From NCBI RefSeq assembly GCF_001921215.1, contig NZ_MSIF01000011.1:1-64000 (forward strand): a DNA stretch of 64,000 nt. The letters run 5' to 3'. Below the pieces are notes generated by a model. That model worked only from the letters and a program-made list of their open reading frames with translations, was not told the DNA's origin and searched no databases. This DNA comes from Actinophytocola xinjiangensis. Its GTDB lineage: Bacteria; Actinomycetota; Actinomycetes; Mycobacteriales; Pseudonocardiaceae. Below are positions 53,413 through 63,483 of the stretch, one piece after another (position 1 is the first letter of the stretch; each line of letters begins with the position of its first letter). The position numbers and the translations under genes are program-made.

Positions 53413-54396
53413 ATGGAGTTTCGTCGCCTCGGCCGCAGCGGCCTGAACATCAGTGAGATCTCGTACGGCAACTGGATCACCCACGGGTCCCAGGTCGAGG
53501 AGGAGCAGGCGCATGCGTGCGTCCGCGCCGCCCTGGACGCCGGAATCACGACCTTCGACACCGCCGACGTGTACGCCAACACGCGCGCGGAGTCCGTGCT
53601 GGGTCGGGCGCTGGCCGGTCAGCGCCGGGAGAGCCTGGAGATCTTCACGAAGGTGTTCTGGCCGACCGGGCCGGGCGGGCCCAACGACCGGGGCCTGGGC
53701 CGCAAGCACATCATCGAGTCGGCGAACGCGTCGCTCAAGCGCCTGCAGACCGACTACGTGGACCTGTACCAGGCGCACCGGTTCGACTCGAGCGTTCCGC
53801 TGGAGGAGACGTTCCTGGCGTTCGCCGATCTGGTGCGCGCGGGCAAGGTCCTCTACATCGGGGTGTCGGAGTGGAAGGCCGACCAGATCCGGGCGGGGGC
53901 GGAGCTGGCACGGGAGCTGAAGGTGCCGTTCATCTCCAACCAGCCGCAGTACTCGATGCTGTGGCGGGTCATCGAGTCGGAGGTGGTGCCGGCCAGCGAG
54001 GAGGTGGGCCTGAGCCAGATCGTGTGGTCCCCCATCGCCCAGGGGGTGTTGACGGGCAAGTACCAGCCTGGCCAGCCGCCGCCGGCCGGTTCCCGGGCGA
54101 CCGACGAGTCCGGCGGCAAGAACTTCATCTCCCGCCTCCTGCGCGACGAGGTGCTGACGAAGGTGCAGGGCCTGCGTCCGATCGCCGAGCAGGCGGGTCT
54201 GTCGATGGCCCAGCTGGCGGTGGCCTGGGTCCTGCAGAACAAGAACGTGGCGTCGGCCATCATCGGCGCCACCCGCCCCGAACAGGTCACCGAGAACGTC
54301 AGGGCCGCTGGCGTGACCCTCGACGCCGACACCCTGGCCGCCATCGACAAGACCCTGACCGGCGTCATCGAAACCGATCCCACCCTGGGTGGCTGA
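53413..54396 (+). CDS. Aldo/keto reductase
   Basis: The 327-residue TIM-barrel NADPH oxidoreductase has FDTADVYANTRAESVLGRAL (catalytic Asp and Tyr), TKVFWPTGPGGPNDRGL (Lys), LQTDYVDLYQAHRFD (His-position region), and the C-terminal IIGATRPEQVTEN cofactor loop. It resembles the potassium-channel beta-subunit/YghZ-type AKR group. TAGGTT (53402-53407) lies 5 bp before the ATG, consistent with a leaderless transcript. Substrate unknown. Confidence 0.88.
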   Translation: MEFRRLGRSGLNISEISYGNWITHGSQVEEEQAHACVRAALDAGITTFDTADVYANTRAESVLGRALAGQRRESLEIFTKVFWPTGPGGPNDRGLGRKHIIESANASLKRLQTDYVDLYQAHRFDSSVPLEETFLAFADLVRAGKVLYIGVSEWKADQIRAGAELARELKVPFISNQPQYSMLWRVIESEVVPASEEVGLSQIVWSPIAQGVLTGKYQPGQPPPAGSRATDESGGKNFISRLLRDEVLTKVQGLRPIAEQAGLSMAQLAVAWVLQNKNVASAIIGATRPEQVTENVRAAGVTLDADTLAAIDKTLTGVIETDPTLGG

Positions 54397-54412
54397 CGCC
54401 CGCCGGGTGCGG

Positions 54413-54592
54413 TCAGTGGGTGTCCGGTGGGTGCAGGCTCATCGGTCCGTAGACGGGGTCGCCGTCCAGCAGGAGGGTGACCTCGTCGACGCCGGCGGCC
54501 AGCAGGCCGGTCCAGCTGTCGCGCAACCAGTCCTCGGCGGAGTCCTGGTCGGTGAAGGTAGGGCTGTCGTCGCAGCTCCAGCGGTAGTCCAC
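54413..54592 (-). CDS. Conserved 59-residue hypothetical protein
   Basis: The short frame (GTG at 54592) encodes VDYRWSCDDSPTFTDQDSAE, then DWLRDSWTGLLAAGVDEVTLLLDGDPVYGPM. The order of an acidic N terminus, a WL-x2-SW helix and a final strand ending VYGPMSL recurs in a small actinobacterial family that I recognise without a known function. It is divergent from cobU by 24 bp and convergent with the aldo/keto reductase gene, whose stop lies 16 bp away. Confidence 0.7.
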   Translation of the reverse strand: MDYRWSCDDSPTFTDQDSAEDWLRDSWTGLLAAGVDEVTLLLDGDPVYGPMSLHPPDTH

Positions 54593-54616
54593 GGCCGCAC
54601 AAGATAGCGTGCGCCC

Positions 54617-55141
54617 GTGGCAACCCTGGTTCTCGGCGGCGCCCGCTCCGGCAAGTCGGCCCACGCCGAGGGACTCCTCACCGCCGACCACGCGACCTAC
54701 GTGGCGACGGCCCGTCCCGACCCCACCGATCCCGAGTGGACAGCGCGTCTGGCCGCGCACGCCGCCCGCCGCCCACCCACCTGGACGACGATCGAACTGT
54801 CCACCCCGCAGGCGCTGGCGCCCCTCCTGGCGGAGGCGACCACCCCCGTCCTGGTCGACGACCTGGCCACCTGGCTGACCACCCTCCTCGACGACACGAA
54901 CGCCTGGACCGGCGCCCCCCTGACCCAGGCCCGCGCCGAGTACGCCCGCCTGGCCACCGCCGTGGCGGCCTGCCCCACCCCGCTGACCCTGGTCTCGGCG
55001 GAAGTGGGCCTGGGCGTGGTCCCGTCGACCCCCACCGGCCGCCTGTTCCGCGACGAACTGGGCACCCTCAACGCCGCCCTCGCCGAAACGTGCACCGACG
55101 TCCTGCTCCTGGTGGCCGGCATCCCCCTCCGCCTCCGCTGA
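54617..55141 (+). CDS. cobU: Adenosylcobinamide kinase/guanylyltransferase
   Basis: The 174-residue bifunctional enzyme phosphorylates adenosylcobinamide and then transfers GMP to it. The Walker A motif is GGARSGKSAHAE (residues 7-18) and the guanylylated histidine is probably H48 in RLAAHAARRPPTW. VLVDDLATWLTTLL corresponds to Walker B, and SAEVGLGVVPSTPTGRLFRDELG is the characteristic CobU block. It begins a cobU-cobT-cobS operon for nucleotide-loop assembly. No cobalamin riboswitch is visible upstream. Confidence 0.92.
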   Translation: MATLVLGGARSGKSAHAEGLLTADHATYVATARPDPTDPEWTARLAAHAARRPPTWTTIELSTPQALAPLLAEATTPVLVDDLATWLTTLLDDTNAWTGAPLTQARAEYARLATAVAACPTPLTLVSAEVGLGVVPSTPTGRLFRDELGTLNAALAETCTDVLLLVAGIPLRLR

Positions 55142-55192
55142 CCGACGCACCCTCTGGCAGGCTCACCCCCGATCCCCGCAGGAGGTACCTGG

Positions 55193-56242
55193 ATGTCCGA
55201 CACGGTCGAGTTCGCCACGGTAAGCCCCCCGGACGAACCTTCCCGCCACGCCGCCGCCGCCAGGCACTCCCAGCTCACCAAGCCGCAGGGCTCCCTGGGC
55301 CGCCTCGAACGCCTGGGGGCCTGGCTCGCCGCCTGTCAGGGCCAGTGCCCTCCGGAGCCTCTTCGCCGCGCCAGGATCGTCGTGTTCGCCGGTGATCACG
55401 GGGTGGCCGCGAACGGGGTTTCCGCGTATCCCAGCGAGGTCACCGGCCAGATGGTGACCAACTTCCGTTCCGGCGGGGCCGCGATCAACGTGCTCGCGGC
55501 CTGTGCCGGCGCCGGTGTCCGGGTGGTCGACGTGGCTGTCGACGCCGAGACCGGCGACTCCGAGTTCAAGGTTCGGCGCTCGTCCGGTTCGATCGACCGT
55601 GAGGACGCGCTCACCGAGGAGCAGACCCAGGCGGCCCTGGCGGCCGGCAAGGCGATCGCCGATGACGAGGTGGACGCGGGCGCCGATCTGCTGGTCGCGG
55701 GGGACATGGGGATCGGCAACACGACCCCGGCGGCGGTGCTGGTCGCCGCGCTGACCGGCGCCGAGCCGGTGGCGGTCGTGGGGCGCGGCACGGGCATCGA
55801 CGACGTCACGTGGATGCGCAAGACCGCCGCCATCCGGGACGCGTTGCGCCGCGCCAAGCCGGTGACCGCCGACCCGGTGGCGTTGCTGCGTACGGTCGCC
55901 GGCGCCGACCTCACGGCGATGGCCGGGTTCCTCGCCCAGGCGGCGGTCCGGCGGACGCCGGTGGTGCTCGACGGTGTGGTGTCCGGGGCGGCGGCGCTGG
56001 TGGCCGAGGAGTTGGCACCGGGCGCGCGCGCCTGGTGGGTCGCCGGGCACCGGTCGACCGAGCCGTCCCACCACCTGGTTCTCGAACAGCTCGACCTCGA
56101 ACCGCTGCTCGACCTCGGTCTGCGGCTGGGCGAGGGCACGGGCGCGGCGGCGGCCATCCCCCTGCTGACGATGTCGGTCCGCGTCCTGGCCGAGATGGCA
56201 ACGTTCACCGACGCCGGCATCAGCGGCCCCGCGACGGACTGA
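55193..56242 (+). CDS. cobT: Nicotinate-nucleotide:dimethylbenzimidazole phosphoribosyltransferase
   Basis: The 349-residue CobT makes alpha-ribazole 5'-phosphate for the lower ligand of B12. Conserved stretches are [60 protein letters not shown], and [21 protein letters not shown]. Length is normal. It lies 51 bp after cobU with AGGAGG before the start, and 4 bp before cobS. Confidence 0.94.
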   Translation: MSDTVEFATVSPPDEPSRHAAAARHSQLTKPQGSLGRLERLGAWLAACQGQCPPEPLRRARIVVFAGDHGVAANGVSAYPSEVTGQMVTNFRSGGAAINVLAACAGAGVRVVDVAVDAETGDSEFKVRRSSGSIDREDALTEEQTQAALAAGKAIADDEVDAGADLLVAGDMGIGNTTPAAVLVAALTGAEPVAVVGRGTGIDDVTWMRKTAAIRDALRRAKPVTADPVALLRTVAGADLTAMAGFLAQAAVRRTPVVLDGVVSGAAALVAEELAPGARAWWVAGHRSTEPSHHLVLEQLDLEPLLDLGLRLGEGTGAAAAIPLLTMSVRVLAEMATFTDAGISGPATD

Positions 56243-56246
56243 CCGG

Positions 56247-56993
56247 GTGTTCAGCGGCGCGCGGCTGGCGCTGACCTGGCTGACGGTGCTGCCCGCCCGC
56301 CGGCACCCGCACGTGGACCGCGTCTCGGCGGGTCAGGCCATCGCGCTGGCGCCGCTGGTCGGTTTGCTGCTCGGCCTCGTCGCCGCCGGCACCCTGGTGA
56401 TCCTCGACCTCACCCACATGCCGGACCTGCTCGCCGGCATCCTGACCGTCGGCCTGCTGGCCGCCCTCACCCGCGGCCTGCACCTGGACGGCCTCGCCGA
56501 CACCGCCGACGGCCTCGGCACCTACGGTCCACCCGACCGGGCGCTGACCGTCATGCGCGACGGCGGCGTCGGACCGTTCGGCGTGATCGCGCTGATCGTC
56601 ACCCTCGGCGCCCAGGCCACCGCCTTCGGCGCGCTGACCGGTGACCGCTGGTGGGCCGTGGTGATCGCGGTGACCGCCGGCCGCGCCGCGTTCACCCTGT
56701 GCTGCCTGCGCGGCGTCCCGGCCGCCCGCCCCGACGGCCTCGGCGCCCTGGTGGCCGGCACCCAACCGCCTGCCGTCCCCGCGGTCTGGTTCGCCGTCCT
56801 GGTCGCCACCTCGACCGTGGTGGACCTCGACAACCCGTGGCTCGGCCCGGTGGCGGTGCTCGTCGCCGCCGGGCTGGCGGCGGCGTTCGTGACCCACGCC
56901 CGCCGCCGTCTGGGCGGCGTCACCGGCGACGTCCTCGGCGCCGCCGGCGAGATCACGACCACCGCCGTGCTCGCCATGTGCACCCTGGTCTGA
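56247..56993 (+). CDS. cobS: Adenosylcobinamide-GDP ribazoletransferase (cobalamin synthase)
   Basis: The 248-residue polytopic membrane protein joins adenosylcobinamide-GDP with alpha-ribazole in the last step of cobalamin assembly. It has the N-terminal LTWLTVLPARR and the signature HLDGLADTADGLGTYGPPDRALTVMRDGGVGPFGV, containing the catalytic acidic residues. About six helices follow, rich in Ala and Val. It closes the cob operon; a perfect hairpin lies 12 bp after its stop. Confidence 0.93.
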   Translation: MFSGARLALTWLTVLPARRHPHVDRVSAGQAIALAPLVGLLLGLVAAGTLVILDLTHMPDLLAGILTVGLLAALTRGLHLDGLADTADGLGTYGPPDRALTVMRDGGVGPFGVIALIVTLGAQATAFGALTGDRWWAVVIAVTAGRAAFTLCCLRGVPAARPDGLGALVAGTQPPAVPAVWFAVLVATSTVVDLDNPWLGPVAVLVAAGLAAAFVTHARRRLGGVTGDVLGAAGEITTTAVLAMCTLV

Positions 56994-57004
56994 CGGGCCC
57001 GAGT

Positions 57005-57033
57005 GGCCGGCCGCGCGTCAGGCGCGGCCGGCC
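57005..57033. terminator. Bidirectional terminator between cobS and ilvE
   Basis: GGCCGGCCGCGC and GCGCGGCCGGCC form a perfect 12-bp stem with a 5-nt loop, between the convergent stops of cobS and ilvE. No U-tract is present, as usual for this GC content. Confidence 0.85.
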
Positions 57034-57040
57034 GGGGACC

Positions 57041-58141
57041 TCAGGTCAGGGGAACCATCCACCCGTTGGGGTCCGGCGCGGTGCCGCGCTGGATCTCGGT
57101 GAGGGCGGAGCGCAGGCGTGTGGTGACCGGGCCGGTGGTGCCGCCGCTGACGGTGAAGTCGCCGCCGGCGTGTTTGACCGAGCCGACGGGGGTGATCACG
57201 GCGGCGGTGCCGCAGGCGAAGACCTCGGTCAGCTCACCGGACTCGGCCTTCTTCTCCCATTCCTCGGTCGACACGCGGCGTTCCTCGACCTGGTAGCCCA
57301 TCGACGACGCCAGGGTCAGCAGGGAGTCGCGGGTGATGCCGGCCAGCAGCGCGCCGGACAGTTCCGGGGTGACCACCCGGGCGCTGTCGCCGGAGCCGAG
57401 GACGAAGAACAGGTTCATCCCGCCCATCTCCTCGACCCAGCGGCGTTCGACGGCGTCGAGCCACACGACCTGGTCGCAGCCCTGTTCGGCGGCCTGGGCC
57501 TGGGCGACCAGGGACGCGGCGTAGTTGCCGGCGAACTTGGCGGCCCCGGTCCCGCCGGGCGCGGCGCGCACGTACTCGGTCGACAGCCAGACGCTGACCG
57601 GTTTGACGCCGCTGGCGAAGTACGACCCGGCCGGCGAGGCGATCAGCAGGTACAGGTACTCGGCCGCCGGCCGGACGCCGAGACCCACCTCCGTGGAGAT
57701 CATGAACGGCCGCAGGTACAGCGACTCCTCGTCCTGGGTGGGCACCCAGTGCCCGTCGACGGCGAGGAGTTCGCGCAGCGACGCGAGGAACAGCTCATCG
57801 GGCAGTTCCGGCATGGCCAGGCGCCGGGACGAGCCGCGGAAACGGTCGGCGTTGGCCCCCGGCCGGAAGGAGGCGATGCTCCCGTTCGGCTGCCGGTAGG
57901 CCTTGAGGCCCTCGAAAATGGCCTGTCCGTAGTGCAGCACCATGGCTGCCGGGTCGAGCGGGATCGGGCGGTACGGCTCGACGGTCGCGGAGTGCCAGCC
58001 CTGGTTGCGTTCGTGGCGGATCGTCACCATGTGGTCGGTGAAATACGCCCCGAAACCAGGATTGGCCAATACCTCCGACACGCGCTCCGGGGTTGCCGGC
58101 GACGGGTGTGGGGTCCTGGTGAACGACAGTGTGGACGTCAT
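57041..58141 (-). CDS. ilvE: Branched-chain amino acid aminotransferase
   Basis: The 366-residue fold-type IV PLP enzyme interconverts branched-chain amino acids and 2-oxo acids. Visible are [13 protein letters not shown], the LYLRPFMI strand, [19 protein letters not shown] with the PLP lysine, [19 protein letters not shown], and [16 protein letters not shown]. Length and N terminus match actinobacterial IlvE (Rv2210c). Upstream, GTAGTC occurs three times between 58149 and 58199, a possible control site. It is convergent with the cob operon. Confidence 0.94.
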   Translation of the reverse strand: MTSTLSFTRTPHPSPATPERVSEVLANPGFGAYFTDHMVTIRHERNQGWHSATVEPYRPIPLDPAAMVLHYGQAIFEGLKAYRQPNGSIASFRPGANADRFRGSSRRLAMPELPDELFLASLRELLAVDGHWVPTQDEESLYLRPFMISTEVGLGVRPAAEYLYLLIASPAGSYFASGVKPVSVWLSTEYVRAAPGGTGAAKFAGNYAASLVAQAQAAEQGCDQVVWLDAVERRWVEEMGGMNLFFVLGSGDSARVVTPELSGALLAGITRDSLLTLASSMGYQVEERRVSTEEWEKKAESGELTEVFACGTAAVITPVGSVKHAGGDFTVSGGTTGPVTTRLRSALTEIQRGTAPDPNGWMVPLT

Positions 58142-58211
58142 GTGTGCACGGTAGTCGCCCTACGGCGTACAGAGAATCGGTAGTCGGACGTTCTGTAGTC
58201 CAACGATTCCA

Positions 58212-59276
58212 TCACCTGAGACGCTGGTGACGCACCGCGATCAGGTGCAGCGCGGCGTCACCGAGTAGCAGGACAGCCGCGGCCACCAACGCGGTGGCGG
58301 GTGCCACCAGGACGGCCCCCATCGCCGTCACCACCCCCGCGGCGACGGTCGCCCGTGGGGCCGGAATCCCCCGTCCGAGTACAACAAGTCCCCGGAAAAT
58401 CCCCCACAGCACGAAACCGGTGGCGACCGCGACGCCGACGAGTACCAGCGGCTCCACGGCCGAGGCGTCCGCCGCGGCGAGCGCGTCCACCACCGGCGCC
58501 GGCGACAGCGCCAGCCGCGCCGCCCCCAGCTGCCGCAGCACCCCGGCGGTGACCGCCAGGCTGGCGACCAGCACCACCGCGAACACGGCCAGCACGCCCC
58601 ACCGCCACGCCCGCAGCGCGGCGCGCCCCACGCCGAGGTCGAGCGGCGAGTCGTCGGGGGCGCCACCAACGGGGGAATTCCGGGCGGTCCCCCCGTTCGG
58701 GCCGGGTAGTTCCACGTCGACCACGCGCGCGCCCCGGGGCACCGGGGCGACACCGAGGAAGGCCACGGTCAGCAGGCCGGCGGCGGCCACGACACCCAGC
58801 ACGTTCCCGCCGTCGGACACGGCGACGGCCGGGGCGACCGGTTCGATGGCGAAACACGCCAGGGCGACCAGGGCCAGGGTCACCAGGACCACGGCCGCGG
58901 CGACCCGCACGACCAGCGCCGGCGGGCGGGGAAGGAGGACCGCGAGCACGGTCACCACGGCCGCCAGGGCCACCGCGCCGCCGGCCGACCCGGGGGTCAG
59001 GTAGGCGCCGGCGGTGCCGGCCACCGCGACGGCCGCGGCCAGCCGGCCGAGTGTGCGCAGGCCGAACACCAGTCGCCGCACCGGCAATCGAGCGGTCTCA
59101 AGTGGACTATCCGATGTGGACAGTACGACCAGCAGGCCGAGGCCGGCGGCGGCCACCAGCGCCGCCGGCAGCCACGGGCCGGCGAGCCCGGCCGCCGGGG
59201 CCAGACCGGCGAACAGGCCGGCACCGACCGTCGCCACCACACCACCGGCCAGGAGGTCCACTCCGCGTCCGCCCAT
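58212..59276 (-). CDS. Polytopic membrane protein of unknown function
   Basis: The 354-residue product is almost wholly hydrophobic, with about ten predicted helices in two groups separated by a cytoplasmic or outer loop of about 45 residues (VVDVELPGPNGGTARNSPVGGAPDDSPL and following). The protein is rich in Ala, Val, Leu and Gly. The ATG at 59276 (MGGRGVDLLAGGVVATVG) is favoured; upstream sequence is charged and unlike membrane protein. It is divergent from pepA. I see no motif to assign transport or enzymatic function. Confidence 0.7.
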   Translation of the reverse strand: MGGRGVDLLAGGVVATVGAGLFAGLAPAAGLAGPWLPAALVAAAGLGLLVVLSTSDSPLETARLPVRRLVFGLRTLGRLAAAVAVAGTAGAYLTPGSAGGAVALAAVVTVLAVLLPRPPALVVRVAAAVVLVTLALVALACFAIEPVAPAVAVSDGGNVLGVVAAAGLLTVAFLGVAPVPRGARVVDVELPGPNGGTARNSPVGGAPDDSPLDLGVGRAALRAWRWGVLAVFAVVLVASLAVTAGVLRQLGAARLALSPAPVVDALAAADASAVEPLVLVGVAVATGFVLWGIFRGLVVLGRGIPAPRATVAAGVVTAMGAVLVAPATALVAAAVLLLGDAALHLIAVRHQRLR

Positions 59277-59376
59277 ACCCAAACCGTGACAGACCGGATT
59301 CCGACGACCTGACGGTGGGCAGGCCCGCACCTGGTCGTTAGCATGCGTCAGCACATCAACCGACGGGAGTATTTCG

Positions 59377-60864
59377 TTGACCGCGCCCAAGCTGTCCCTG
59401 ACCGCCACCGCGGCAGACGAAGCCACCGTTGACGCCGTCATCATCGGCACCATCACCGAGGGTGACACCCTCGCCCTCGCCCCCGGCAGCGAACGCGTCG
59501 CCGCCGCCTTCGACACCCCACTGGTCGACGTCCTGCGCAGCCTCGGCGCCACCGGCAAGGCCGACGAGATCGTCAAGGTCCCGGCCATCGGCGGCCGGCT
59601 GGCCGCCACCATCGTCGTCGCCGCCGGGCTCGGCCCGGGCGAGCCGAACGCCGAGCAGGTGCGCCGCGCCTCCGGCGCCGCCGCCCGCGCGCTCGCCGGC
59701 ACCCGCCGCGCACTCAGCACACTGTCCACTATGGACCTTCAGGCGGCCGTCGAGGGCACCGTCCTGGGCACCTACCGGTTCGACGTCTACCGCTCCGAGA
59801 CCGGCGACGGCCCGCTGGCCAAGCTGGACCTCGCCACCCCGGCCACCGGCACCACCCGCGAGCACCGCGCCACCCTCAAGGCCGCGACCGCGATCGCCGA
59901 GGCCGTCAACACCGCCCGCGACTTCGTGAACACCCCGCCCAACGACCTCTACCCGGCCTCGTTCGCCGACCGGGCCGCCGAGCTGGGCCGCGCCGCCGGC
60001 CTGGAGGTCTCGGTGCTCGACGAGAAGGCGCTGCGCAAGGCCGGCTACGGCGGCGTGCTCGGCGTCGGCCTCGGCTCGTCGCGCCCGCCCCGGGTGGTCC
60101 GGCTGTCCTACCGGGGCCCCAAGGCCCGCAAGAAGATCGCGCTCGTCGGCAAGGGCATCACCTTCGACACCGGCGGGATCTCGATCAAGCCGGCGGCCAA
60201 CATGGACGAGATGTCCTCGGACATGGCCGGCGCCGCCGCCGTCATCGCCACCACGATCCTGGCCGCGAAGCTGAAGTACCCGCTGGAGATCGTCGCCACC
60301 GTGCCGATGGCCGAGAACATGCCCTCCGGCGCGGCCTACCGCCCCGGTGACGTGCTCACCATGTACGGCGGCAAGACCGTCGAGGTGCTCAACACCGACG
60401 CCGAGGGCCGGCTCATCCTGGCCGACGCGATCGTGCGCGCGTGCGAGGACGAGCCCGACTACCTGCTCGACACCGCCACGCTCACCGGCGCGCAGCTCGT
60501 CGCGCTCGGCAGGCGCACCGCCGGCATCATGGGCACCGACGAGTTCCGCGACCGGGTCGCCGCGATCGCCCGCGCCACCGGCGAGGGCGGCTGGGCGATG
60601 CCGCTGCCCGAGGAGCTGCGCCGCGACCTCGACTCCCGCCTGGCCGACATGTCCAACGTGACCGGCCACCGCTGGGGCGGCATGCTCGCCGCCGGCCTGT
60701 TCCTCAAGGAGTTCGTGCCGGCCGACCTGCCGTGGGCACATCTGGACATCGCCGGCCCCGGCTTCAACTCCGGCGCCCCGTGGGGCTACACCGGCAAGGG
60801 CGGCACCGGTGTCCCGGTCCGCACCCTCGCCGCCGTGCTGGCCGACATCGCCGAGAACGGCTGA
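59377..60864 (+). CDS. pepA: Leucyl aminopeptidase
   Basis: The 495-residue M17 metallopeptidase removes N-terminal residues from peptides in the cytoplasm. Metal-binding and catalytic signatures include [16 protein letters not shown] (K259, D264), [14 protein letters not shown], and NTDAEGRL (339-346) followed by ILADAI. The TTG start at 59377 has GGGAG about 9 nt upstream. Actinobacteria often place pepA near lpdA, as here. Confidence 0.93.
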   Translation: MTAPKLSLTATAADEATVDAVIIGTITEGDTLALAPGSERVAAAFDTPLVDVLRSLGATGKADEIVKVPAIGGRLAATIVVAAGLGPGEPNAEQVRRASGAAARALAGTRRALSTLSTMDLQAAVEGTVLGTYRFDVYRSETGDGPLAKLDLATPATGTTREHRATLKAATAIAEAVNTARDFVNTPPNDLYPASFADRAAELGRAAGLEVSVLDEKALRKAGYGGVLGVGLGSSRPPRVVRLSYRGPKARKKIALVGKGITFDTGGISIKPAANMDEMSSDMAGAAAVIATTILAAKLKYPLEIVATVPMAENMPSGAAYRPGDVLTMYGGKTVEVLNTDAEGRLILADAIVRACEDEPDYLLDTATLTGAQLVALGRRTAGIMGTDEFRDRVAAIARATGEGGWAMPLPEELRRDLDSRLADMSNVTGHRWGGMLAAGLFLKEFVPADLPWAHLDIAGPGFNSGAPWGYTGKGGTGVPVRTLAAVLADIAENG

Positions 60865-60880
60865 GCCCGAGCGGGTCCGC

Positions 60881-62914
60881 TCAGCGCGCCGTCCAGGTCG
60901 GCCAGGCCTCCAGGTCGCGGCCGGAGCCTTCCAACGGCGCGCCGAGGGTGACCCCGGCGACCGGGGTGTCGGCGTCGAGTTCGTAGACGAAACAGGCGTA
61001 GACCATCGTGCCGGGGTTGCCCAGGCTGCCGAAGGGCGGGCACTTGGGCATCGAGTCGAACCCGGACAGCGGGTGGGTCAGCACGCCCCGGTCATCACGC
61101 AGGTAGACGTGTTCGGCGGTACTCATCGCCGGCAGCTGGGCGCGGACGACGACGTACCGGTTGCCCGGCGCCGGGCGGCGTTCGCCGAGGTAGCCGGACG
61201 GGGTGAGCACGAGGTGGAAGCCGGCCCGCACGGGCAGGGCGCCGACGTTCACCTTGACCGCCGGTTCGCCGAGGCGGCCCACGGCGCGCGCCGGGGCCGG
61301 TGTGGTGGCGGCGGCCGGGACCGACACCGGGAAGCGGACCGGTGACGGGCCGGAGGGTTCGCCGAACACCACGGACGTGACCGGGGTCGCCTCCGGCACC
61401 GGCAGCAGGGCGCAGGCCTCGAAGGACTCGCCGGCGCGGACGGTCCCCGGCACCGGCCCGGCGCCCTCCGCGCACGGCACGACCGCGCCCTCCAGCGGGT
61501 GGATCCACTGGCCCCGGTCGTCGAGGGCGGAGACGATCCCGTCGAGTCGCATCCGCCAGTCGGGGCCCTCGACGTGGACGCCGCGCACGAACGCCGTCAC
61601 CCAGCGGTAGCCCAGCGGGGCCTGCGCGAACGGCGGGGCGACCTCGCGCTGGGCCTGGACGCCGGTCAGCGTCAGCTCCAGCGTCGTGCCCGAGGGTTGT
61701 GGCAGGCGCACCGGCGTGCCCATCCGGCCGGCGGCGAACCGGGTCTGGCCGGCGCTCACGAGTTCGCTGCCGACGACCTCCGGCGGCAGCCGCGGCTCGG
61801 CCTCCCCGGCGGGGGCGGCGTCGAGCTGGGCCGGCCCGGGTAAGCCGGCGACCAGCTGACCCGGTCCGACACCGACGACCGCGACGGCCGCGGCGACCAG
61901 CGCGAACACCGCCAGCGCGGCGGCGACGACGAACCGCCGGCGCCACGGCCGCAGCGGCTCGGGCGCGGTGTCCTCGTGCGAGACAGGGGAAACGGCGGGG
62001 GTGGAAACACCTGGCTGGGAGACAGGCGCGTTGGCCAGGCGCAGCGCGCCCCAGGCCACGGCCTGCTCGGGATCGGCGGCCAGCCGCACCGGTCTCGACA
62101 GCGCCTCGGCGATCCGGCGCCCGACCATCGGCACCCGGCTGGAGCCACCGACCAGCAGCACCCGGTCGGGCGGCGCCTCGCCGGCCACCCGGACCACCAG
62201 CTCCACCACCCGCGCGACGTCGGCGGCGAGCAGCCGTTCGAGGTCGGCCATGGTGAGGCCCGGCGCCGAGCCGGTGTCGACGACCTGTTCCTTGCGTACC
62301 CGCGCGTCCACGTCACCGCCGAGGTGGTCGAACACCCGGTCGTCGAGGTCGTCGCCGCCCAGCGGCAGCGCGCCGTGGGCGGCGACCGTGTAGCCCGTGT
62401 GGCCCGACCGGTCGCGGCGCACCACGGCCGCCTCGCAGGACGTCGCGCCGAAGTCCAGCACCAGCACCGACGCGCCGGGCTCGGGGTCGGCGCCGGCCGC
62501 GGCGGCCACCGGCGCGGCGACGGTCGTGACCCGCTCGGCCAGGCCGGCGGCCGCCCGGGTCAGGACCGCGACCCGCTCCGCCGGCCAGCCGTGCGGGTGG
62601 GTGAGGACCAGGTCGGCCACCGGGTCGTCCAGGTCGGCGACCGCGCGCGCCAGCACGGCCCTGACCAGGCCGGACACCGGCAGCACGATGTCGCCGACCA
62701 GGACCTCACGCTCGTCGAGCCGGGTACGCAGGCGCGTCAGCAGCCGCGACGGGTCGTCGGTGGCCAGGCGACTCGCCTGGTGCCCGGCGACGAGCTGGTC
62801 GTCCTTGCTCAGCAGCACGACCGACGGCGACACGGTCACCAGGCGGTCCGGTGGCCGCGCCACCACCACCGTGTGAGCACTGCCGAAGTCGACGACGACG
62901 GTGACTCCAGTCAC
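60881..62914 (-). CDS. Membrane-tethered Hsp70-like ATPase with extracytoplasmic domains
   Basis: The 677-residue protein has an N-terminal actin/Hsp70-like ATPase (residues 1-295): phosphate-1 VVVDFGSAHT (D9), phosphate-2 LVLDFGATSCEAAVV (D154), and adenosine motif LLVGGSSRVPMVG (256-265). The DnaK peptide-binding domain is absent. Instead a linker leads to a transmembrane helix (about 329-349) and about 325 extracytoplasmic residues with two similar halves (each with LPxPSG/LVLTPSG-type strands and Cys pairs, e.g. VPCAEGAG and ACALLP; KCPPFG and YACFVY). The ATPase lies inside, the folded domains outside. Function unknown. Confidence 0.8.
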   Translation of the reverse strand: MTGVTVVVDFGSAHTVVVARPPDRLVTVSPSVVLLSKDDQLVAGHQASRLATDDPSRLLTRLRTRLDEREVLVGDIVLPVSGLVRAVLARAVADLDDPVADLVLTHPHGWPAERVAVLTRAAAGLAERVTTVAAPVAAAAGADPEPGASVLVLDFGATSCEAAVVRRDRSGHTGYTVAAHGALPLGGDDLDDRVFDHLGGDVDARVRKEQVVDTGSAPGLTMADLERLLAADVARVVELVVRVAGEAPPDRVLLVGGSSRVPMVGRRIAEALSRPVRLAADPEQAVAWGALRLANAPVSQPGVSTPAVSPVSHEDTAPEPLRPWRRRFVVAAALAVFALVAAAVAVVGVGPGQLVAGLPGPAQLDAAPAGEAEPRLPPEVVGSELVSAGQTRFAAGRMGTPVRLPQPSGTTLELTLTGVQAQREVAPPFAQAPLGYRWVTAFVRGVHVEGPDWRMRLDGIVSALDDRGQWIHPLEGAVVPCAEGAGPVPGTVRAGESFEACALLPVPEATPVTSVVFGEPSGPSPVRFPVSVPAAATTPAPARAVGRLGEPAVKVNVGALPVRAGFHLVLTPSGYLGERRPAPGNRYVVVRAQLPAMSTAEHVYLRDDRGVLTHPLSGFDSMPKCPPFGSLGNPGTMVYACFVYELDADTPVAGVTLGAPLEGSGRDLEAWPTWTAR

Positions 62915-63001
62915 GGCCCACCCTTTCGTCCGGAAGCCGGATCACCCTTGCATACGGCGAGGTGGGACGCGACGGTTCAGGCCGATGTCCGAACGGCTGC
63001 C

Positions 63002-63331
63002 TCAACCACGCTCGCGCTTCTGGCGGGCCTGATACTCCCTCATCCGCTTGGGGTAGCCAACCCGCTCCACCTCGTAGATCGGCATCGACCGCTTCTTGGC
63101 GAACTCGAAGGCGGCGTCCGCGCTCGAGATCCGCCGCCGCGTCCACTCCCCGTCGTGGGCCACCAGCAGCACGGTCGTCTCGGTGACGTGGGTCCTCGGC
63201 TCGACGAACGCCTCGACCCCCCGCCGGCTCGACGCCCACTCGTCGAGGTGTGTCGTGTCCTGCTTGCTTGCTGTCCGGACCTGACCCGATCCGCTCTTTC
63301 GCTTCTTGCGCAGCGAGTCGAAAACGCCCAC
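63002..63331 (-). CDS. Conserved small basic protein upstream of lpdA
   Basis: The 109-residue protein (GTG at 63331, GGAGGAG upstream) starts VGVFDSLRKKRKSGSGQVR, has a middle block EAFVEPRTHVTETTVLLVAHDGEWTRRRI, and a helix AAFEFAKKRSMPIYEVERVGYPKRMREY. Homologues are widespread in Actinobacteria beside dihydrolipoamide dehydrogenase and are sometimes labelled oxidoreductases without basis. I see no cofactor motif. It is divergent from lpdA by 152 bp. Function unknown. Confidence 0.78.
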   Translation of the reverse strand: MGVFDSLRKKRKSGSGQVRTASKQDTTHLDEWASSRRGVEAFVEPRTHVTETTVLLVAHDGEWTRRRISSADAAFEFAKKRSMPIYEVERVGYPKRMREYQARQKRERG

Positions 63332-63483
63332 GGCGGCTCCTCCGTAGCAGAAAGTCGTGTCCCTATTGTGCCTGTCCGGCCACTTCGCAAGCGTCTCGCA
63401 CGAAGTGACAAGATGATGTGTGGTGGCGGTGTCAAGACCGGAGGCACCGCGCGCCGAAGCGCCAAGCATGTCAAGGAGACCCC

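Noticed and set aside
54593-54616. Cobalamin riboswitch upstream of cobU
   Set aside because: Only 24 bp separate cobU from the divergent small gene, too short for such an element.
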